This document shows, in pieces, positions 6,388-15,344 of a stretch of 26,817 nucleotides of DNA. Source of the stretch: Candidatus Dadabacteria bacterium (GTDB lineage: Bacteria > Desulfobacterota_D > UBA1144 > Nemesobacterales > Nemesobacteraceae). A program made the position numbers and the translations under genes. Numbering within the stretch: position 1 is the stretch's first letter; the number at the start of each line of letters is the position of its first letter. The stretch spans positions 1 through 26,817 of the forward strand of contig JAPOSJ010000227.1 in NCBI GenBank assembly GCA_026709745.1, written 5' to 3'. The notes beneath the pieces are model-generated. The model saw only the letters and a program-made list of their open reading frames with translations. It was not told where the DNA came from and searched no databases.

Positions 6388-7584
6388 GTGAGTAAATCCA
6401 ATAGTTTAAACGGAAGTTCTTCATCCGGTATTCGCTATGGTCCCGAAATGAGAATCCTCATCGTGGGCGGAGGGATTGCCGGACTTACACTTTGTGCTCT
6501 GCTTGAACAGAGGGGTTTTTCTCCAACTGTTGTAGAAAGGGCACATAAATACGGAAATGTCGGGTATGTGATAGTGCTCTGGCCCTCGGGAAGTAAAATA
6601 CTAAAAGGTATCGGTCTCTATGAAGATCTTAAAAAGGTAGGATGTGATTTCGGCGATTACAAAATCTGTGATTACAAGGGCAATTCCATTCATACATACA
6701 CGATTGACCCAGTGGTGGAAAAATACGGACCCGTAATAAGTGTTTATAGACCTGACCTTATGAACGTATTGTCTAAAGGTGTAAGAAAAGACTCGGTCAG
6801 AATGAACACTGCCCTTAAGTCTCTGGAAGAGACAGACGATGATATCACGGCATATTTCAGCGACGGAACCTCGGGAACGTACGATTTGGTGGTCGGTTGT
6901 GACGGAATATATTCCAAAACCCGTAGCGAAGCCTTGGGAAAGGCAGAGATAAGTTATAGCGGCATGGCCGGGTATGCCTTCTGGTCCTCCCCGGAATTCT
7001 CCGAGATTAACGGGATCACAGAATACTGGGGGACGGGAAAGTTCGTTAAAATATGGCCGACGCATAATCGTCTTGCCGTTTTCGTAAGCGTACGGACAAA
7101 ACCCGATATTTCCAATACACCTGAAGAAAAAATAAAAAATATACAAGAGTATCTTTCCGATTTTGGAGGCGTTGTACCAGATATAATACGTAATCTGGAT
7201 GATCCCTACGGTATCTACTACACTGAATACAACGACCTCAAGATAAGTCGCTGGTCAAGTGGAAGAGTAGTGCTTGTAGGAGATTCAGCCCACGCCATAC
7301 TTCCCAACGCTGGTGGCGGAACCTCTATGGCTATGGAATCGGCTTCTGTCTTGACCGAAGAACTTTGCAGAACCGACTCTAAGTATTTCCCTCAGGCCAT
7401 CAGGCAATATGAAGCCAGAAGAAAAAGAAGAGTGGACAAGGTTTTGAACCATTCGAGATTCATCGGGAAATTCTTTTTGACAGACAGCGGGCCTCTTTCT
7501 CTTACACGGAATTATATTATGAAGATTTACTCAAGCAGACAGATCTTCAGATACTGGGATGGAATTCTGAGTGACGCCCTGTGA
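6388..7584 (+). CDS. FAD-dependent monooxygenase (aromatic hydroxylase/PHBH type)
   Basis: This 398-residue flavoprotein would use NAD(P)H and oxygen to hydroxylate or epoxidise an unidentified small molecule. It shows the three hallmark motifs of the group A flavin monooxygenases: the dinucleotide-binding ILIVGGGIAGLTL with VVER at the end of the second strand, the DG motif LVVGCDGIYSKTR, and the GD motif RVVLVGDSAHAILPNAGGG that binds the FAD ribityl chain. The GTG at 6388 follows a G-rich Shine-Dalgarno-like run. An ATG at 6448 (MRILIVGGG) would give 378 residues but lacks a ribosome-binding site. It ends 24 bases before the convergent oxidoreductase. It looks closest to UbiH/zeaxanthin-epoxidase-like relatives; the substrate is not deducible. 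Confidence 0.85.
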   Translation: MSKSNSLNGSSSSGIRYGPEMRILIVGGGIAGLTLCALLEQRGFSPTVVERAHKYGNVGYVIVLWPSGSKILKGIGLYEDLKKVGCDFGDYKICDYKGNSIHTYTIDPVVEKYGPVISVYRPDLMNVLSKGVRKDSVRMNTALKSLEETDDDITAYFSDGTSGTYDLVVGCDGIYSKTRSEALGKAEISYSGMAGYAFWSSPEFSEINGITEYWGTGKFVKIWPTHNRLAVFVSVRTKPDISNTPEEKIKNIQEYLSDFGGVVPDIIRNLDDPYGIYYTEYNDLKISRWSSGRVVLVGDSAHAILPNAGGGTSMAMESASVLTEELCRTDSKYFPQAIRQYEARRKRRVDKVLNHSRFIGKFFLTDSGPLSLTRNYIMKIYSSRQIFRYWDGILSDAL

Positions 7585-7608
7585 TAAACTCAGCTCGCTG
7601 TTAGAACT

Positions 7609-8610
7609 TTAATTCCAGAGGTCAATTACTACTCTGCCAACCTGACCGCCTTTTAATATAACGTCTATTTCAGGGTCAAGGTCTTCAAGGGAGACAGTCC
7701 TGCAGCTCCGATCAAAGATATCAAGCTTCCAATCACAGGACATTTTTTCCCATAGGAGCCGTCTTCGCTTCATGGGGCAACTTGCCGAGTCTATACCTAC
7801 AAGCGTAACCCCCCTTAATATAAATGGATAGACATTTATGTTGAGTTCATGAGATGCTACATTCCCACACGTAGTCACAATACCTCTTTGTCTTGTGGAC
7901 TTAATAGCGGTAGCAAGCATCTCTCCACCCACAGTATCAACAACCCCCGCCCACTTTCCCTTAAGAAGCAGCTTGCCTGACGAGTCTGTTAAATCTTCCC
8001 TGTCGATGACCTCCTCAGCCCCCAAGTGCGCCAAGAACCTCCCTTGGGTAGTTTTTCCCGTTGCGGCCGTCACACGGTATCCGGCTTTTGCCAGAACTGC
8101 TACTGCCATGCTACCTACCCCTCCCGTTGCTCCCGTTACGAGGATTTCTCCGTCTTCAGGACTTATTCCCCCCTCCACTATTCTTAACACGGACTGAGCC
8201 GCCGTAAAACCTGCGGTTCCGTACATCATCGACTCCTTGAGATCAAGTCCCGAAGGCAGGTTAACCACCCAGTCACCCGGAACCCTGATGTACTGCCCGA
8301 ATCCACCAGAAGTATCCATTCCAAGGTCATATCCATGCACTATAACCTCATCTCCGGGTTTAAACTCCGCACTTTCTGAATGTTCGACTACACCGGCCGC
8401 ATCAACACCCGGGGTATGCGGGTAATTTCTTGTAACACCTCTGTTTCCTATTGCCGAAAGCGCATCCTTGTAATTCAGAGATGAGTACTTCACCTTTAAG
8501 AGCACCTCACCTTCGGGGAGACTTTCAAGTTCTCTGGTTATAATTTTCCTGATGAATTTTCCATCTTCATTTCTGCTTACAACCATTGCCTTAAAGCTCT
8601 CAGAATTCAT
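7609..8610 (-). CDS. YhdH/AcuI-type NADPH quinone oxidoreductase (acrylyl-CoA reductase-like)
   Basis: This is a zinc-free medium-chain dehydrogenase/reductase of 333 residues. The YSSLNYKDAL segment (42-51), PGVDAAGVV and DEVIVHGYDLGMDTSGGF are characteristic of the YhdH/AcuI branch, whose studied members reduce acryloyl-CoA to propionyl-CoA with NADPH. The Rossmann motif ILVTGATGGVGSMA is at 156-169 and binds the cofactor. A very strong ribosome-binding site AAGGAGG lies just before the ATG. It is 11 bases downstream of a beta-hydroxyacid dehydrogenase gene on the same strand, so they are probably cotranscribed. The true substrate is unproven: no DMSP or propionate genes are nearby. Confidence 0.85.
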   Translation of the reverse strand: MNSESFKAMVVSRNEDGKFIRKIITRELESLPEGEVLLKVKYSSLNYKDALSAIGNRGVTRNYPHTPGVDAAGVVEHSESAEFKPGDEVIVHGYDLGMDTSGGFGQYIRVPGDWVVNLPSGLDLKESMMYGTAGFTAAQSVLRIVEGGISPEDGEILVTGATGGVGSMAVAVLAKAGYRVTAATGKTTQGRFLAHLGAEEVIDREDLTDSSGKLLLKGKWAGVVDTVGGEMLATAIKSTRQRGIVTTCGNVASHELNINVYPFILRGVTLVGIDSASCPMKRRRLLWEKMSCDWKLDIFDRSCRTVSLEDLDPEIDVILKGGQVGRVVIDLWN

Positions 8611-8621
8611 TAAAACCTCCT

Positions 8622-9530
8622 TCAGTTACGCTTTTCATGTTCGCAGAAATCCTCAAGTGCAAGCAAAAGAGCCTGCGTTCCAAGTCTTCCATGCCCTAAG
8701 GCTCTCGCCCTTTCATAAAGCGATTTAACAAGCGTAAGACCGGGGAGATCAATTCCCATCCTCTTCGATTCGTCAAGGGCAATCTCCATATCCTTTATGA
8801 AATGCTCTACAAAAAAACCCGGGGAGTAATCTCCATCCATGATTTTCGGACCCAGATTTTTAAGAAGCCAGCTTGATGCCGCACCGCTTCCTACCGAACG
8901 AAGCATAGTATGAGGGTCAAGTCCCGCTCTGTTGCAATATATCAAGTTCTCACAGATCCCTATCATTAATCCAGCTACCGTAATCTGATTACACATCTTT
9001 GCATGCTGCCCACAGCCCGCTTTGCCCTGATACACTATATTATTTCCAAAAAGCCCCAGAAGTGGTTTTACCAGATCAAAAACTTCCTCATCCCCTCCGA
9101 CCATTATCGAAAGCTCCCCCTTCACCGCACCCACATCCCCACCAGAGACCGGAGCGTCAAGAGCCGCACAACTAAAACCAAGAGCTTTTTCGTATATCTC
9201 CCTTGCAAGAGATGGCTTGGTCGTAGTCATATCAACGAAGACACTGTTGGCAGAAGGTGCGACCAAAAGACCCTTACGGCCGAAATAAATCTCTCTTAAG
9301 TCATCGGGATAACCTACAATGGTAAAGACAATTCTGGCTTGTCGAGCAACTTCGTCTGGAGAATCGCACCACATTGCCCCTTCCCTTAAAAGACCCTCTG
9401 CCTTTTCCTTGGTTCTGTTGAAAATAAAAAGGTGGTATCCCGCGAGGATAAGATGTCTGCACATGGGCTCTCCCATAATCCCAGTTCCTATCCATCCTAT
9501 TGAACTCTGTTCGGAACTCAGTTCACTCAT
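8622..9530 (-). CDS. NAD(P)-dependent beta-hydroxyacid dehydrogenase (3-hydroxyisobutyrate dehydrogenase family)
   Basis: This enzyme of 302 residues oxidises or reduces a short beta-hydroxyacid or semialdehyde. The cofactor motif GWIGTGIMG is at 12-20, the substrate-binding APVSGG at 126-131, and the catalytic Lys178 lies in GQHAKMCNQ, spaced as in 3-hydroxyisobutyrate and tartronate-semialdehyde reductases. The C-terminal all-helical domain is complete. The first ten residues are probably a short unstructured lead. No clear Shine-Dalgarno sequence is visible before the ATG. It is upstream of and close to the YhdH-like gene, suggesting a joint role in short-chain acid metabolism, but the substrate cannot be read from sequence. 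Confidence 0.88.
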   Translation of the reverse strand: MSELSSEQSSIGWIGTGIMGEPMCRHLILAGYHLFIFNRTKEKAEGLLREGAMWCDSPDEVARQARIVFTIVGYPDDLREIYFGRKGLLVAPSANSVFVDMTTTKPSLAREIYEKALGFSCAALDAPVSGGDVGAVKGELSIMVGGDEEVFDLVKPLLGLFGNNIVYQGKAGCGQHAKMCNQITVAGLMIGICENLIYCNRAGLDPHTMLRSVGSGAASSWLLKNLGPKIMDGDYSPGFFVEHFIKDMEIALDESKRMGIDLPGLTLVKSLYERARALGHGRLGTQALLLALEDFCEHEKRN

Positions 9531-9557
9531 TTGAGCTGAAAATTATTGCGACGCTGT

Positions 9558-11198
9558 TCACTGCTGCTTAAGCATGGGAAGGTATTTTCCCCCGAGAAGT
9601 ATACGACCATCGTTTGAACCGGCAATAAGTCTTTGCACAAGATATTCTCTATCAGGCCCCAGAACATTGACCCCGTGGTCCGACTCGACAAGACAGAGAA
9701 GCTTTATATCACTGCCATTTTTAGTTGCGGTTTCATAAACCGCTGAATAGTTAAGAAGAGCAGCTTCCACAGTGCCGCAGGGAAGAGAGGGATTGAGGGC
9801 TCCTGCATGGTGTTCGCTAGCATGAAACCAGCACGGATCAGGATAGCCGTGAAAATGAAGAATACACATCTCTTTCTCAATCATGTAAGGAGCGTAAAGA
9901 GCGGTAGAGAGTGCCTGAGAAAGTATTACGTAAGTATCAAAAGATGGTCTTATGTCTTTTCTTACAAGGTCAACCCCCTTTGGTATCTGAAGATAAAGCT
10001 TTCCATTTATAAGGCCAATTCTGACTATGTCCGAATCGGGATTCAGATTTGTTTTATCACATCCAGACCTTGAAGTGACAATCCATATGTCTGGAACCTG
10101 CTGGTAAAGAGTCCTCTCAGCAAGAAGGGTCTTTACGTACCATCTGCCGCTTGGAGCCGCTCTAACCTCATCCGGGCTGTAATCCGGAATCTCCTGTAGT
10201 GAATTCCACATGTTCTCGTCGATATACTTGTCTCCGCAGTATGCCGGAGGTTCTGCAAGCGCTATAAAACCGTAGGAAACTCCGGTTCTTCCATCAAGTA
10301 TCTTGCTGGCAACATCCCTGTGGGACAGGCGCTTTATGGCATCTATGAACTTTGAACCCGAGGGGAAAAGATCTGTACTTTTAAGCTCGGAGCCCAAGGA
10401 AGAAAGTCTCTTAGCATACTCATACTCCTGCGGAACATATTCACTTACCTCAAAACGTGTCAGAACAGGCGGCTTTATTGGGGCGTATATCTTCGGAATA
10501 AACGAATAGAGCACAAAGTCATCCAGCTGCTGATGCGTGTATATGGAGTCAGATAGGTTCATGTTTATTATCGCAAAATTACTTCGTGAAACCCCAATCA
10601 CGATCTCAGACATATTAGCTATCAGATTCTTCAGGCCTATGGAGATTTTTTGTTTATAGGTCGTATTTTCATCCTCAAACTCCGGATCAAGGGGCATTAT
10701 CGTGATGACCTGGGTGTTGTAAGGGTCCTGAAGACAGCCCACGGTGAAGTCGTCCGCCCAACCGCTTATCTTGAGTATGCTACGCACTGAAAGGCCGTCG
10801 TTTCTGACAACCCTGTATATGTTCTCCGCTATTTTACTCAGAAACCACTTAATCGGAGTAAGATTCTTCTTAACATCTATTACGGCATTTACCTTTCTCC
10901 TGACATTTCTGAGTCCCATCAGTCTGGAGAATATTCCGTAAGATTTATCCGCGGTCGTTGCGTCTTCCCATGAAATCACTTTGACCCCGTTCTGCAGAAG
11001 CGAGTTCCTGAGCCTCTCCCGGTATGCGATTATCTCGGTGTTGGAATACTTTCTTGGAAGCGGCTTGAAAGTTACCGTAACACGCTCTGACATTTCGGTT
11101 GGATTTTTAGGATTGATCAGGTTTTTTATCTTGGGCATTCCGGCAAGTGCCGTTATGGTATGAAGACCCAGATCCGCAATTTCCTTATTATCACTCAT
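9558..11198 (-). CDS. Conserved-looking protein of unknown function, 546 residues
   Basis: I do not recognise this gene. It is soluble-looking, with no signal peptide and no clear membrane helix. The first part is basic and helical (MSERVTVTFKPLPRKYSNTE), and the middle reads like mixed alpha/beta. The most distinctive segment is about residues 445-475, HFHGYPDPCWFHASEHH followed by AGALNPSLPCGTVEAALLNY, with five His and two Cys, which could be a metal or active site. I chose the ATG at 11198 because GAGG lies ten bases upstream; a GTG at 11216 would add six residues but has no ribosome-binding site. It sits between PlsC and the dehydrogenase pair, all on the minus strand, with gaps of 27 and about 96 bases. 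Confidence 0.8.
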   Translation of the reverse strand: MSDNKEIADLGLHTITALAGMPKIKNLINPKNPTEMSERVTVTFKPLPRKYSNTEIIAYRERLRNSLLQNGVKVISWEDATTADKSYGIFSRLMGLRNVRRKVNAVIDVKKNLTPIKWFLSKIAENIYRVVRNDGLSVRSILKISGWADDFTVGCLQDPYNTQVITIMPLDPEFEDENTTYKQKISIGLKNLIANMSEIVIGVSRSNFAIINMNLSDSIYTHQQLDDFVLYSFIPKIYAPIKPPVLTRFEVSEYVPQEYEYAKRLSSLGSELKSTDLFPSGSKFIDAIKRLSHRDVASKILDGRTGVSYGFIALAEPPAYCGDKYIDENMWNSLQEIPDYSPDEVRAAPSGRWYVKTLLAERTLYQQVPDIWIVTSRSGCDKTNLNPDSDIVRIGLINGKLYLQIPKGVDLVRKDIRPSFDTYVILSQALSTALYAPYMIEKEMCILHFHGYPDPCWFHASEHHAGALNPSLPCGTVEAALLNYSAVYETATKNGSDIKLLCLVESDHGVNVLGPDREYLVQRLIAGSNDGRILLGGKYLPMLKQQ

Positions 11199-11294
11199 AA
11201 AAAAACAACCTCGCACAGTACATATCAGACATATAAAGGGGCAAGAAAATTAAAGAGCAGAAAAAATCCCAATTAGACCAAAATTATGGAGAGT

Positions 11295-12020
11295 CTAACG
11301 GCTGGAACGGATTTTTTCAATCTCACGAAGCATTTCCTCGCGAACAATTCCTTTAAGCTTCTCACCGCCTTGCTTGCCACTCGGAAAGCTTGAGGTGTCT
11401 ATGGAGGGAAGGACGCTGACAATAACATCCCTGTTGATGTTAAGTTCATAGCAACCCTTTTTTCTTACATCCTTGCTTCCCCATATAACCACTGGCACAA
11501 CCGGCACTTTTGAAAGAGACGCCATAAGAAAGCCTCCTTGCTTAAAGGGTAGAAGTTCCCCGTCGTCACTTCTTGTACCTTCGGGTGCAATAATCACCGA
11601 AGGTCCCTTCCTCATTTTCCTTACGATTTCCCGGACCCTTTTCATATCCTCCATTGAACCGTCTCTCGCCACGAAATATTGTCCGCTAAGTACACACACC
11701 CATCCTATAAAAGGAATTGAAGCAATTTCATTTTTCATGACAGCTCTCCACTCAAAGGGCAGCAGGGCGGAGAAAATGGGTATGTCAAGGGAGCTTTGGT
11801 GATTTAACATCACTATGCAGGGGGCATCTGGGAAGTTTTCAGATCCCTTTACGTCAAGACGCACTCCACAAGCCCAAAGAACCGCTTTCCCCCAAGGCCG
11901 TACACAGTACCTCATAAGATGCCTGACGACAAAAAGGGATATCAAAACCCCCACAGAACCCCAGAATGCCGTAACTAGCAAGGAAAGGATTATAGCCATT
12001 ACGCTTCTGATTCTGTTCAT
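11295..12020 (-). CDS. plsC: 1-acyl-sn-glycerol-3-phosphate acyltransferase
   Basis: PlsC transfers a second acyl chain to lysophosphatidic acid to make phosphatidic acid at the inner face of the cytoplasmic membrane. The 241-residue protein has an N-terminal membrane segment (residues about 8-32), the catalytic NHQSSLD (NHx4D) at 73-79 and the substrate-binding EGTRS at 147-151. Length is normal. The ATG at 12020 has AAGGA eight bases upstream, preferred over a TTG one codon earlier. It lies 46 bases after the lipid-kinase-like gene on the same strand, and the two make sense together in phospholipid synthesis or recycling. Confidence 0.92.
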   Translation of the reverse strand: MNRIRSVMAIILSLLVTAFWGSVGVLISLFVVRHLMRYCVRPWGKAVLWACGVRLDVKGSENFPDAPCIVMLNHQSSLDIPIFSALLPFEWRAVMKNEIASIPFIGWVCVLSGQYFVARDGSMEDMKRVREIVRKMRKGPSVIIAPEGTRSDDGELLPFKQGGFLMASLSKVPVVPVVIWGSKDVRKKGCYELNINRDVIVSVLPSIDTSSFPSGKQGGEKLKGIVREEMLREIEKIRSSR

Positions 12021-12066
12021 CAAAATTATCCTTACACCGAAAAAACAACTTCCAAAAACTTCCTGA

Positions 12067-12948
12067 CTATGAGGGAACTATGATATTTACCGCCTGCTCC
12101 CCGATCTGAATATTGTGCTTTCCAGAGTGAAGAAGGAATGTTTCTCCATCCATATGAGCCGGAAGATCTGTAAAGGTCTCAAACCCAAGCTGTTTTGCCC
12201 TTACGATTCTTACCCCCAGAAGTCCTTCGTGGCGTCCGTCAAGCACTTTCTGTATCTTAAGCAACCTTCCGAGCGGGTTCATGTCACTTATTATATGAAT
12301 ATCAAGATGCCCGTCGAATATATCGGCCCGTGGAGCCAAGTTGAATTTACCACCCTGAAAAGGACCGTTCGAAGCTCCGAAAAGAAGTAACTTACCTATC
12401 GGCACTGAAACCTCCCCATCTATTTCGGAGAGAAACCCCCGGAAGCGGAACGCCTCGATTACCGCCCCCGCAATATAACCGAAAGAACCAAGACACCTGA
12501 GTCCCATTTTCCCAAAATCGCGGGCCACCGCTCCATCCATCCCAACGCCGAAACCGTTTATAAAGCATTTCTCATCAACAAAAGCCACGTCAGCCTTCTT
12601 TGTGCGACCGGAAAAAATATTGTCTACCGCGGCCGCGGGATCAAGCGGGATGCCAGCAGCCTTAGAGAAATCGTTTCCGCTTCCACACGGAACAATTCCG
12701 AAAACGACCTCTGTACCATGAATCGAACTTACGATCTGACTCGCCGTTCCGTCTCCACCGAGAGAAATCATGTGGGTAAATCCCTCACCAATCCCCTGAG
12801 CAGAAATTTCCGCCGCATGGCCGGGAAACCGGGTAAACCTAACCTCATGTATAATATTCCTCGCTTCAAAAGCTCGGCGTACCCGCTCAAGCGTTGATTC
12901 AAGAGTCTTTGCGCCCGCCCTGGGATTCGCTATCACTAAATAGTTCAT
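12067..12948 (-). CDS. Diacylglycerol kinase-family lipid kinase (YegS/DgkB type)
   Basis: The protein (293 residues) belongs to the diacylglycerol/sphingosine kinase superfamily, which phosphorylates the hydroxyl of a lipid such as diacylglycerol. Motifs seen are NPRAGAKT near the N-terminus, the nucleotide-binding GGDGT at 64-68 and GSGNDF at 89-94, followed by the beta-sandwich domain with AHMDGE near the C-terminus. It heads a minus-strand pair with plsC, so it may feed diacylglycerol back to phosphatidic acid. The lipid substrate is not certain: YegS relatives use phosphatidylglycerol. It is divergent from rpsB. Confidence 0.9.
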   Translation of the reverse strand: MNYLVIANPRAGAKTLESTLERVRRAFEARNIIHEVRFTRFPGHAAEISAQGIGEGFTHMISLGGDGTASQIVSSIHGTEVVFGIVPCGSGNDFSKAAGIPLDPAAAVDNIFSGRTKKADVAFVDEKCFINGFGVGMDGAVARDFGKMGLRCLGSFGYIAGAVIEAFRFRGFLSEIDGEVSVPIGKLLLFGASNGPFQGGKFNLAPRADIFDGHLDIHIISDMNPLGRLLKIQKVLDGRHEGLLGVRIVRAKQLGFETFTDLPAHMDGETFLLHSGKHNIQIGEQAVNIIVPS

Positions 12949-13003
12949 ATAATCTCTTTTGCGCCCCCGGTGCTGGAACTGCGGAACATATGATACCTAT
13001 AAC

Positions 13004-13032
13004 TTGATTAATAATCATTTCTCTGGTATTAA
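13004..13032 (+). promoter_or_regulatory. Candidate promoter of the rpsB-tsf-pyrH-frr operon
   Basis: TTGATT (13004-13009) and TATTAA (13027-13032) are 17 bases apart, four of six matches each. A small hairpin TCTGC-TTT-GCAGA follows at about 13034-13047 in the short leader, ahead of the GGAGG ribosome-binding site. That hairpin could take part in S2 autoregulation, which is known for rpsB in other bacteria. Confidence 0.4.
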
Positions 13033-13068
13033 ACTCTGCTTTGCAGAAGGAATCTCGGAGGAAACTTT

Positions 13069-13989
13069 ATGACAGAAGAAGTCGCTGCTAGCGAAAAACT
13101 CAGTATGAAAAGCCTGCTTGAAGCAGGAGTACATTTCGGACACCAGAAAAGCCACTGGAATCCAAAAATGAAATCCTTTATCTTCGGAGCAAGAAACGGC
13201 ATTCACATAATTGATCTTCAGCAAACCGTCACGCTTTTCAGCAGAGCATACAATTACGTGAGAAATACTGTAGCGGACGGGGGAACGGTTCTGTTTGTGG
13301 GAACAAAGAAACAGGCGCGGGGAATAATAGAGGAGGAGGCGCTTCGGTGCAATATGCCCTACGTAAACATGCGCTGGCTGGGTGGAACCCTCACTAATTT
13401 CAGCACGATCCGCTCGAGGGTTGACTATCTTCTGGAACTGAAAAAACTTGAGGAAGAAGGACAGATGAAACTGCTTCCTAAAAAAGAAGCAAAAAATCTC
13501 AGGCGGGAAATAACGAAGCTTGAGGGACTTCTGGGCGGAATAGTAAATATGAAGAAAGTTCCCGACGCTATTTTCGTTGTAGACACCAAAAAAGAGCACA
13601 TAGCCATAAAAGAAGCGAGAAATCTTTTGATACCTGTGATAGCTATTGTGGATACGAACTGTGACCCTGCAAACGCAGACTACCCGATTCCGAGCAATGA
13701 CGACGCAATAAGAGCAATAAAGCTTTTCACTTCAAAAGTAGCGGATGCATGTATAGAAGGAACCTATATATATCAGGAAAGACTGGTGAGCGGAGAAGTT
13801 GAGCATAAAGCGGAAGATCACCTTGATGGCGTAGTGGTAGAGAGGAAGGTATTTGTTTTCAAAGAAACTGAATCTGAGAACACAGAGAATAATTTCGTTT
13901 CAGTAGCAATATCGGAATCCTCGGAGAATGAAAACGCCCAGATGCAGAAGGAAATATCAGAAAACACAAAACACAAGAAAGAGGATTAG
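13069..13989 (+). CDS. rpsB: 30S ribosomal protein S2, with C-terminal extension
   Basis: S2 binds the back of the 30S subunit between head and body. The sequence is unmistakable: LLEAGVHFGHQKSHWNPKM, the VLFVGTKKQA segment, MRWLGGTLTNF and PVIAIVDTNCDP. At 306 residues it is about 60 longer than the E. coli protein. The extra C-terminal part, from about residue 245, is acidic and Glu/Ser/Asn-rich (ETESENTENN) and looks disordered. The ATG follows a strong GGAGG. It is the first gene of the classic rpsB-tsf-pyrH-frr operon and ends two bases before tsf. Confidence 0.98.
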   Translation: MTEEVAASEKLSMKSLLEAGVHFGHQKSHWNPKMKSFIFGARNGIHIIDLQQTVTLFSRAYNYVRNTVADGGTVLFVGTKKQARGIIEEEALRCNMPYVNMRWLGGTLTNFSTIRSRVDYLLELKKLEEEGQMKLLPKKEAKNLRREITKLEGLLGGIVNMKKVPDAIFVVDTKKEHIAIKEARNLLIPVIAIVDTNCDPANADYPIPSNDDAIRAIKLFTSKVADACIEGTYIYQERLVSGEVEHKAEDHLDGVVVERKVFVFKETESENTENNFVSVAISESSENENAQMQKEISENTKHKKED

Positions 13990-13991
13990 AA

Positions 13992-14588
13992 ATGGGTGAA
14001 ATCAAAGCAACTATGGTAAAGGAGCTCAGAGAACAAACAGGTGCTCCTTTTATTGACTGCAAGAACGCACTTGTGGAAACCGACGGAGATTTCGAAAAAG
14101 CCTCTGAGGTGCTGAGAATAAAAGGCGTTGCCAAGGCTTCTAAAAAAACTGCCAGAAAAACCGATCAGGGAGCCATATCCTCATACGTTCATGCAGGCGG
14201 CAAAATCGGCGTAATGCTAGAAGTTAACTGCGAGACGGATTTCGTTGCAAGGAATGAAGAGTTTCAGAGTCTGTGCAGGGAAGTTGCGATGCAGATAGCG
14301 GCAAACAACCCGGTCTATGTAAGAAAGGAAGAAGTTCCTGAAGAAGAAATTGAAAATGAAAAGAGAATCCTTAAAGCGGAAGCCATGGAATCGGGGAAAC
14401 CGGAAAACATAGCTGAAAAAATGGTCGCTGGAAGAATAAATAAATTCTTTGAGGAAATATGCCTTCTTGAGCAACCTTACATAAGAGATCCAAAGATGAG
14501 AATCTCTGACCTAGTAAATGCATTGATAGCAAAGATCGGTGAAAACATAGTCGTAAAAAGGTTCGTAAGGTATCAGCTAGGCGAATGA
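13992..14588 (+). CDS. tsf: Translation elongation factor Ts (short form)
   Basis: EF-Ts exchanges GDP for GTP on EF-Tu. The N-terminal UBA-like domain (VKELREQTGAPFIDCKNAL) and the core sequence CETDFVARNEEF are clear. At 198 residues it is much shorter than the 283-residue E. coli protein and resembles the compact form of Thermus, which lacks part of the core and is thought to act as a dimer. Gene order and spacing (two bases after rpsB, 12 before pyrH) fit one operon. Confidence 0.97.
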   Translation: MGEIKATMVKELREQTGAPFIDCKNALVETDGDFEKASEVLRIKGVAKASKKTARKTDQGAISSYVHAGGKIGVMLEVNCETDFVARNEEFQSLCREVAMQIAANNPVYVRKEEVPEEEIENEKRILKAEAMESGKPENIAEKMVAGRINKFFEEICLLEQPYIRDPKMRISDLVNALIAKIGENIVVKRFVRYQLGE

Positions 14589-14600
14589 GAAAACCGGACG

Positions 14601-15344
14601 ATGGGATCCTCTGAAAAAGCCGTCCCGAAATACAAAAGAGTCCTGCTGAAACTCAGCGGAGAAGCTCTTCAGGGTCAAAGTCAGTTCGGTATCAGTTCAG
14701 AAGTAATTGAGTACGTTTCAGAAGAAATAAAAAACATCCATTCTCTCGGAGTGGAAACTGCCATAGTAATAGGCGGAGGAAACATATTCAGGGGAGTTTC
14801 CGATTCCTCAAAGAATATGGACCGTTCCACCGCTGACTACATGGGAATGCTGGCAACAGTCATAAATGCTCTTGCCCTGCAGGATTCTCTTGAGAAAAAA
14901 GGACTCTCAACGCGGGTACAGACCGCGCTTGAAATAAAACAGGTTGCTGAACCGTTTATCAAGAGAAAGGCCATACGTCATCTTGAAAAGGGCAGAATAG
15001 TCATATTCGCCTCAGGAACGGGCAATCCCTTTTTCACAACCGACACGGCCGCGACATTGAGAGCTCTTCAGATGGGAGCGGATATAATAATTAAAGCAAC
15101 CAAAGTCGATGGCATTTATGACAAGGATCCCGTTGAGAATAAAGATGCTTCCAAATTTGACGAACTCACTTACATGGAAATACTCAAGAAAGGGCTTAAA
15201 GTAATGGACGCGACTTCAATTTCACTGTGCATGGAAGGAAATATTCCCATAGTCGTGTTTGACCTCTTTGAAAAAGGCACTATAGAAAAAGTTATAACAG
15301 GAGAGAAGGTAGGTACTATTGTAAGGAGCGGTACTGAGCAATGA
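14601..15344 (+). CDS. pyrH: Uridylate kinase (UMP kinase)
   Basis: PyrH phosphorylates UMP to UDP in pyrimidine nucleotide synthesis and is a hexameric amino-acid-kinase-fold enzyme. Visible motifs are RVLLKLSGEAL at the N-terminus, VIGGGNIFRG for nucleotide binding, DYMGMLATVINALALQD and ASGTGNPFFTTDTAA, then KATKVDGIYDKDP. Length (247 residues) is standard. The start codon has only a weak ribosome-binding site, consistent with coupling to tsf. Its stop overlaps the frr start (ATGA). Confidence 0.97.
   Translation: MGSSEKAVPKYKRVLLKLSGEALQGQSQFGISSEVIEYVSEEIKNIHSLGVETAIVIGGGNIFRGVSDSSKNMDRSTADYMGMLATVINALALQDSLEKKGLSTRVQTALEIKQVAEPFIKRKAIRHLEKGRIVIFASGTGNPFFTTDTAATLRALQMGADIIIKATKVDGIYDKDPVENKDASKFDELTYMEILKKGLKVMDATSISLCMEGNIPIVVFDLFEKGTIEKVITGEKVGTIVRSGTEQ

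Noticed and set aside
7609..9530. DMSP or acrylate catabolism operon based on the AcuI-like gene
   Set aside because: Only the AcuI-like and a general beta-hydroxyacid dehydrogenase are present; no dddP/dmdA/acuK-type gene is nearby.
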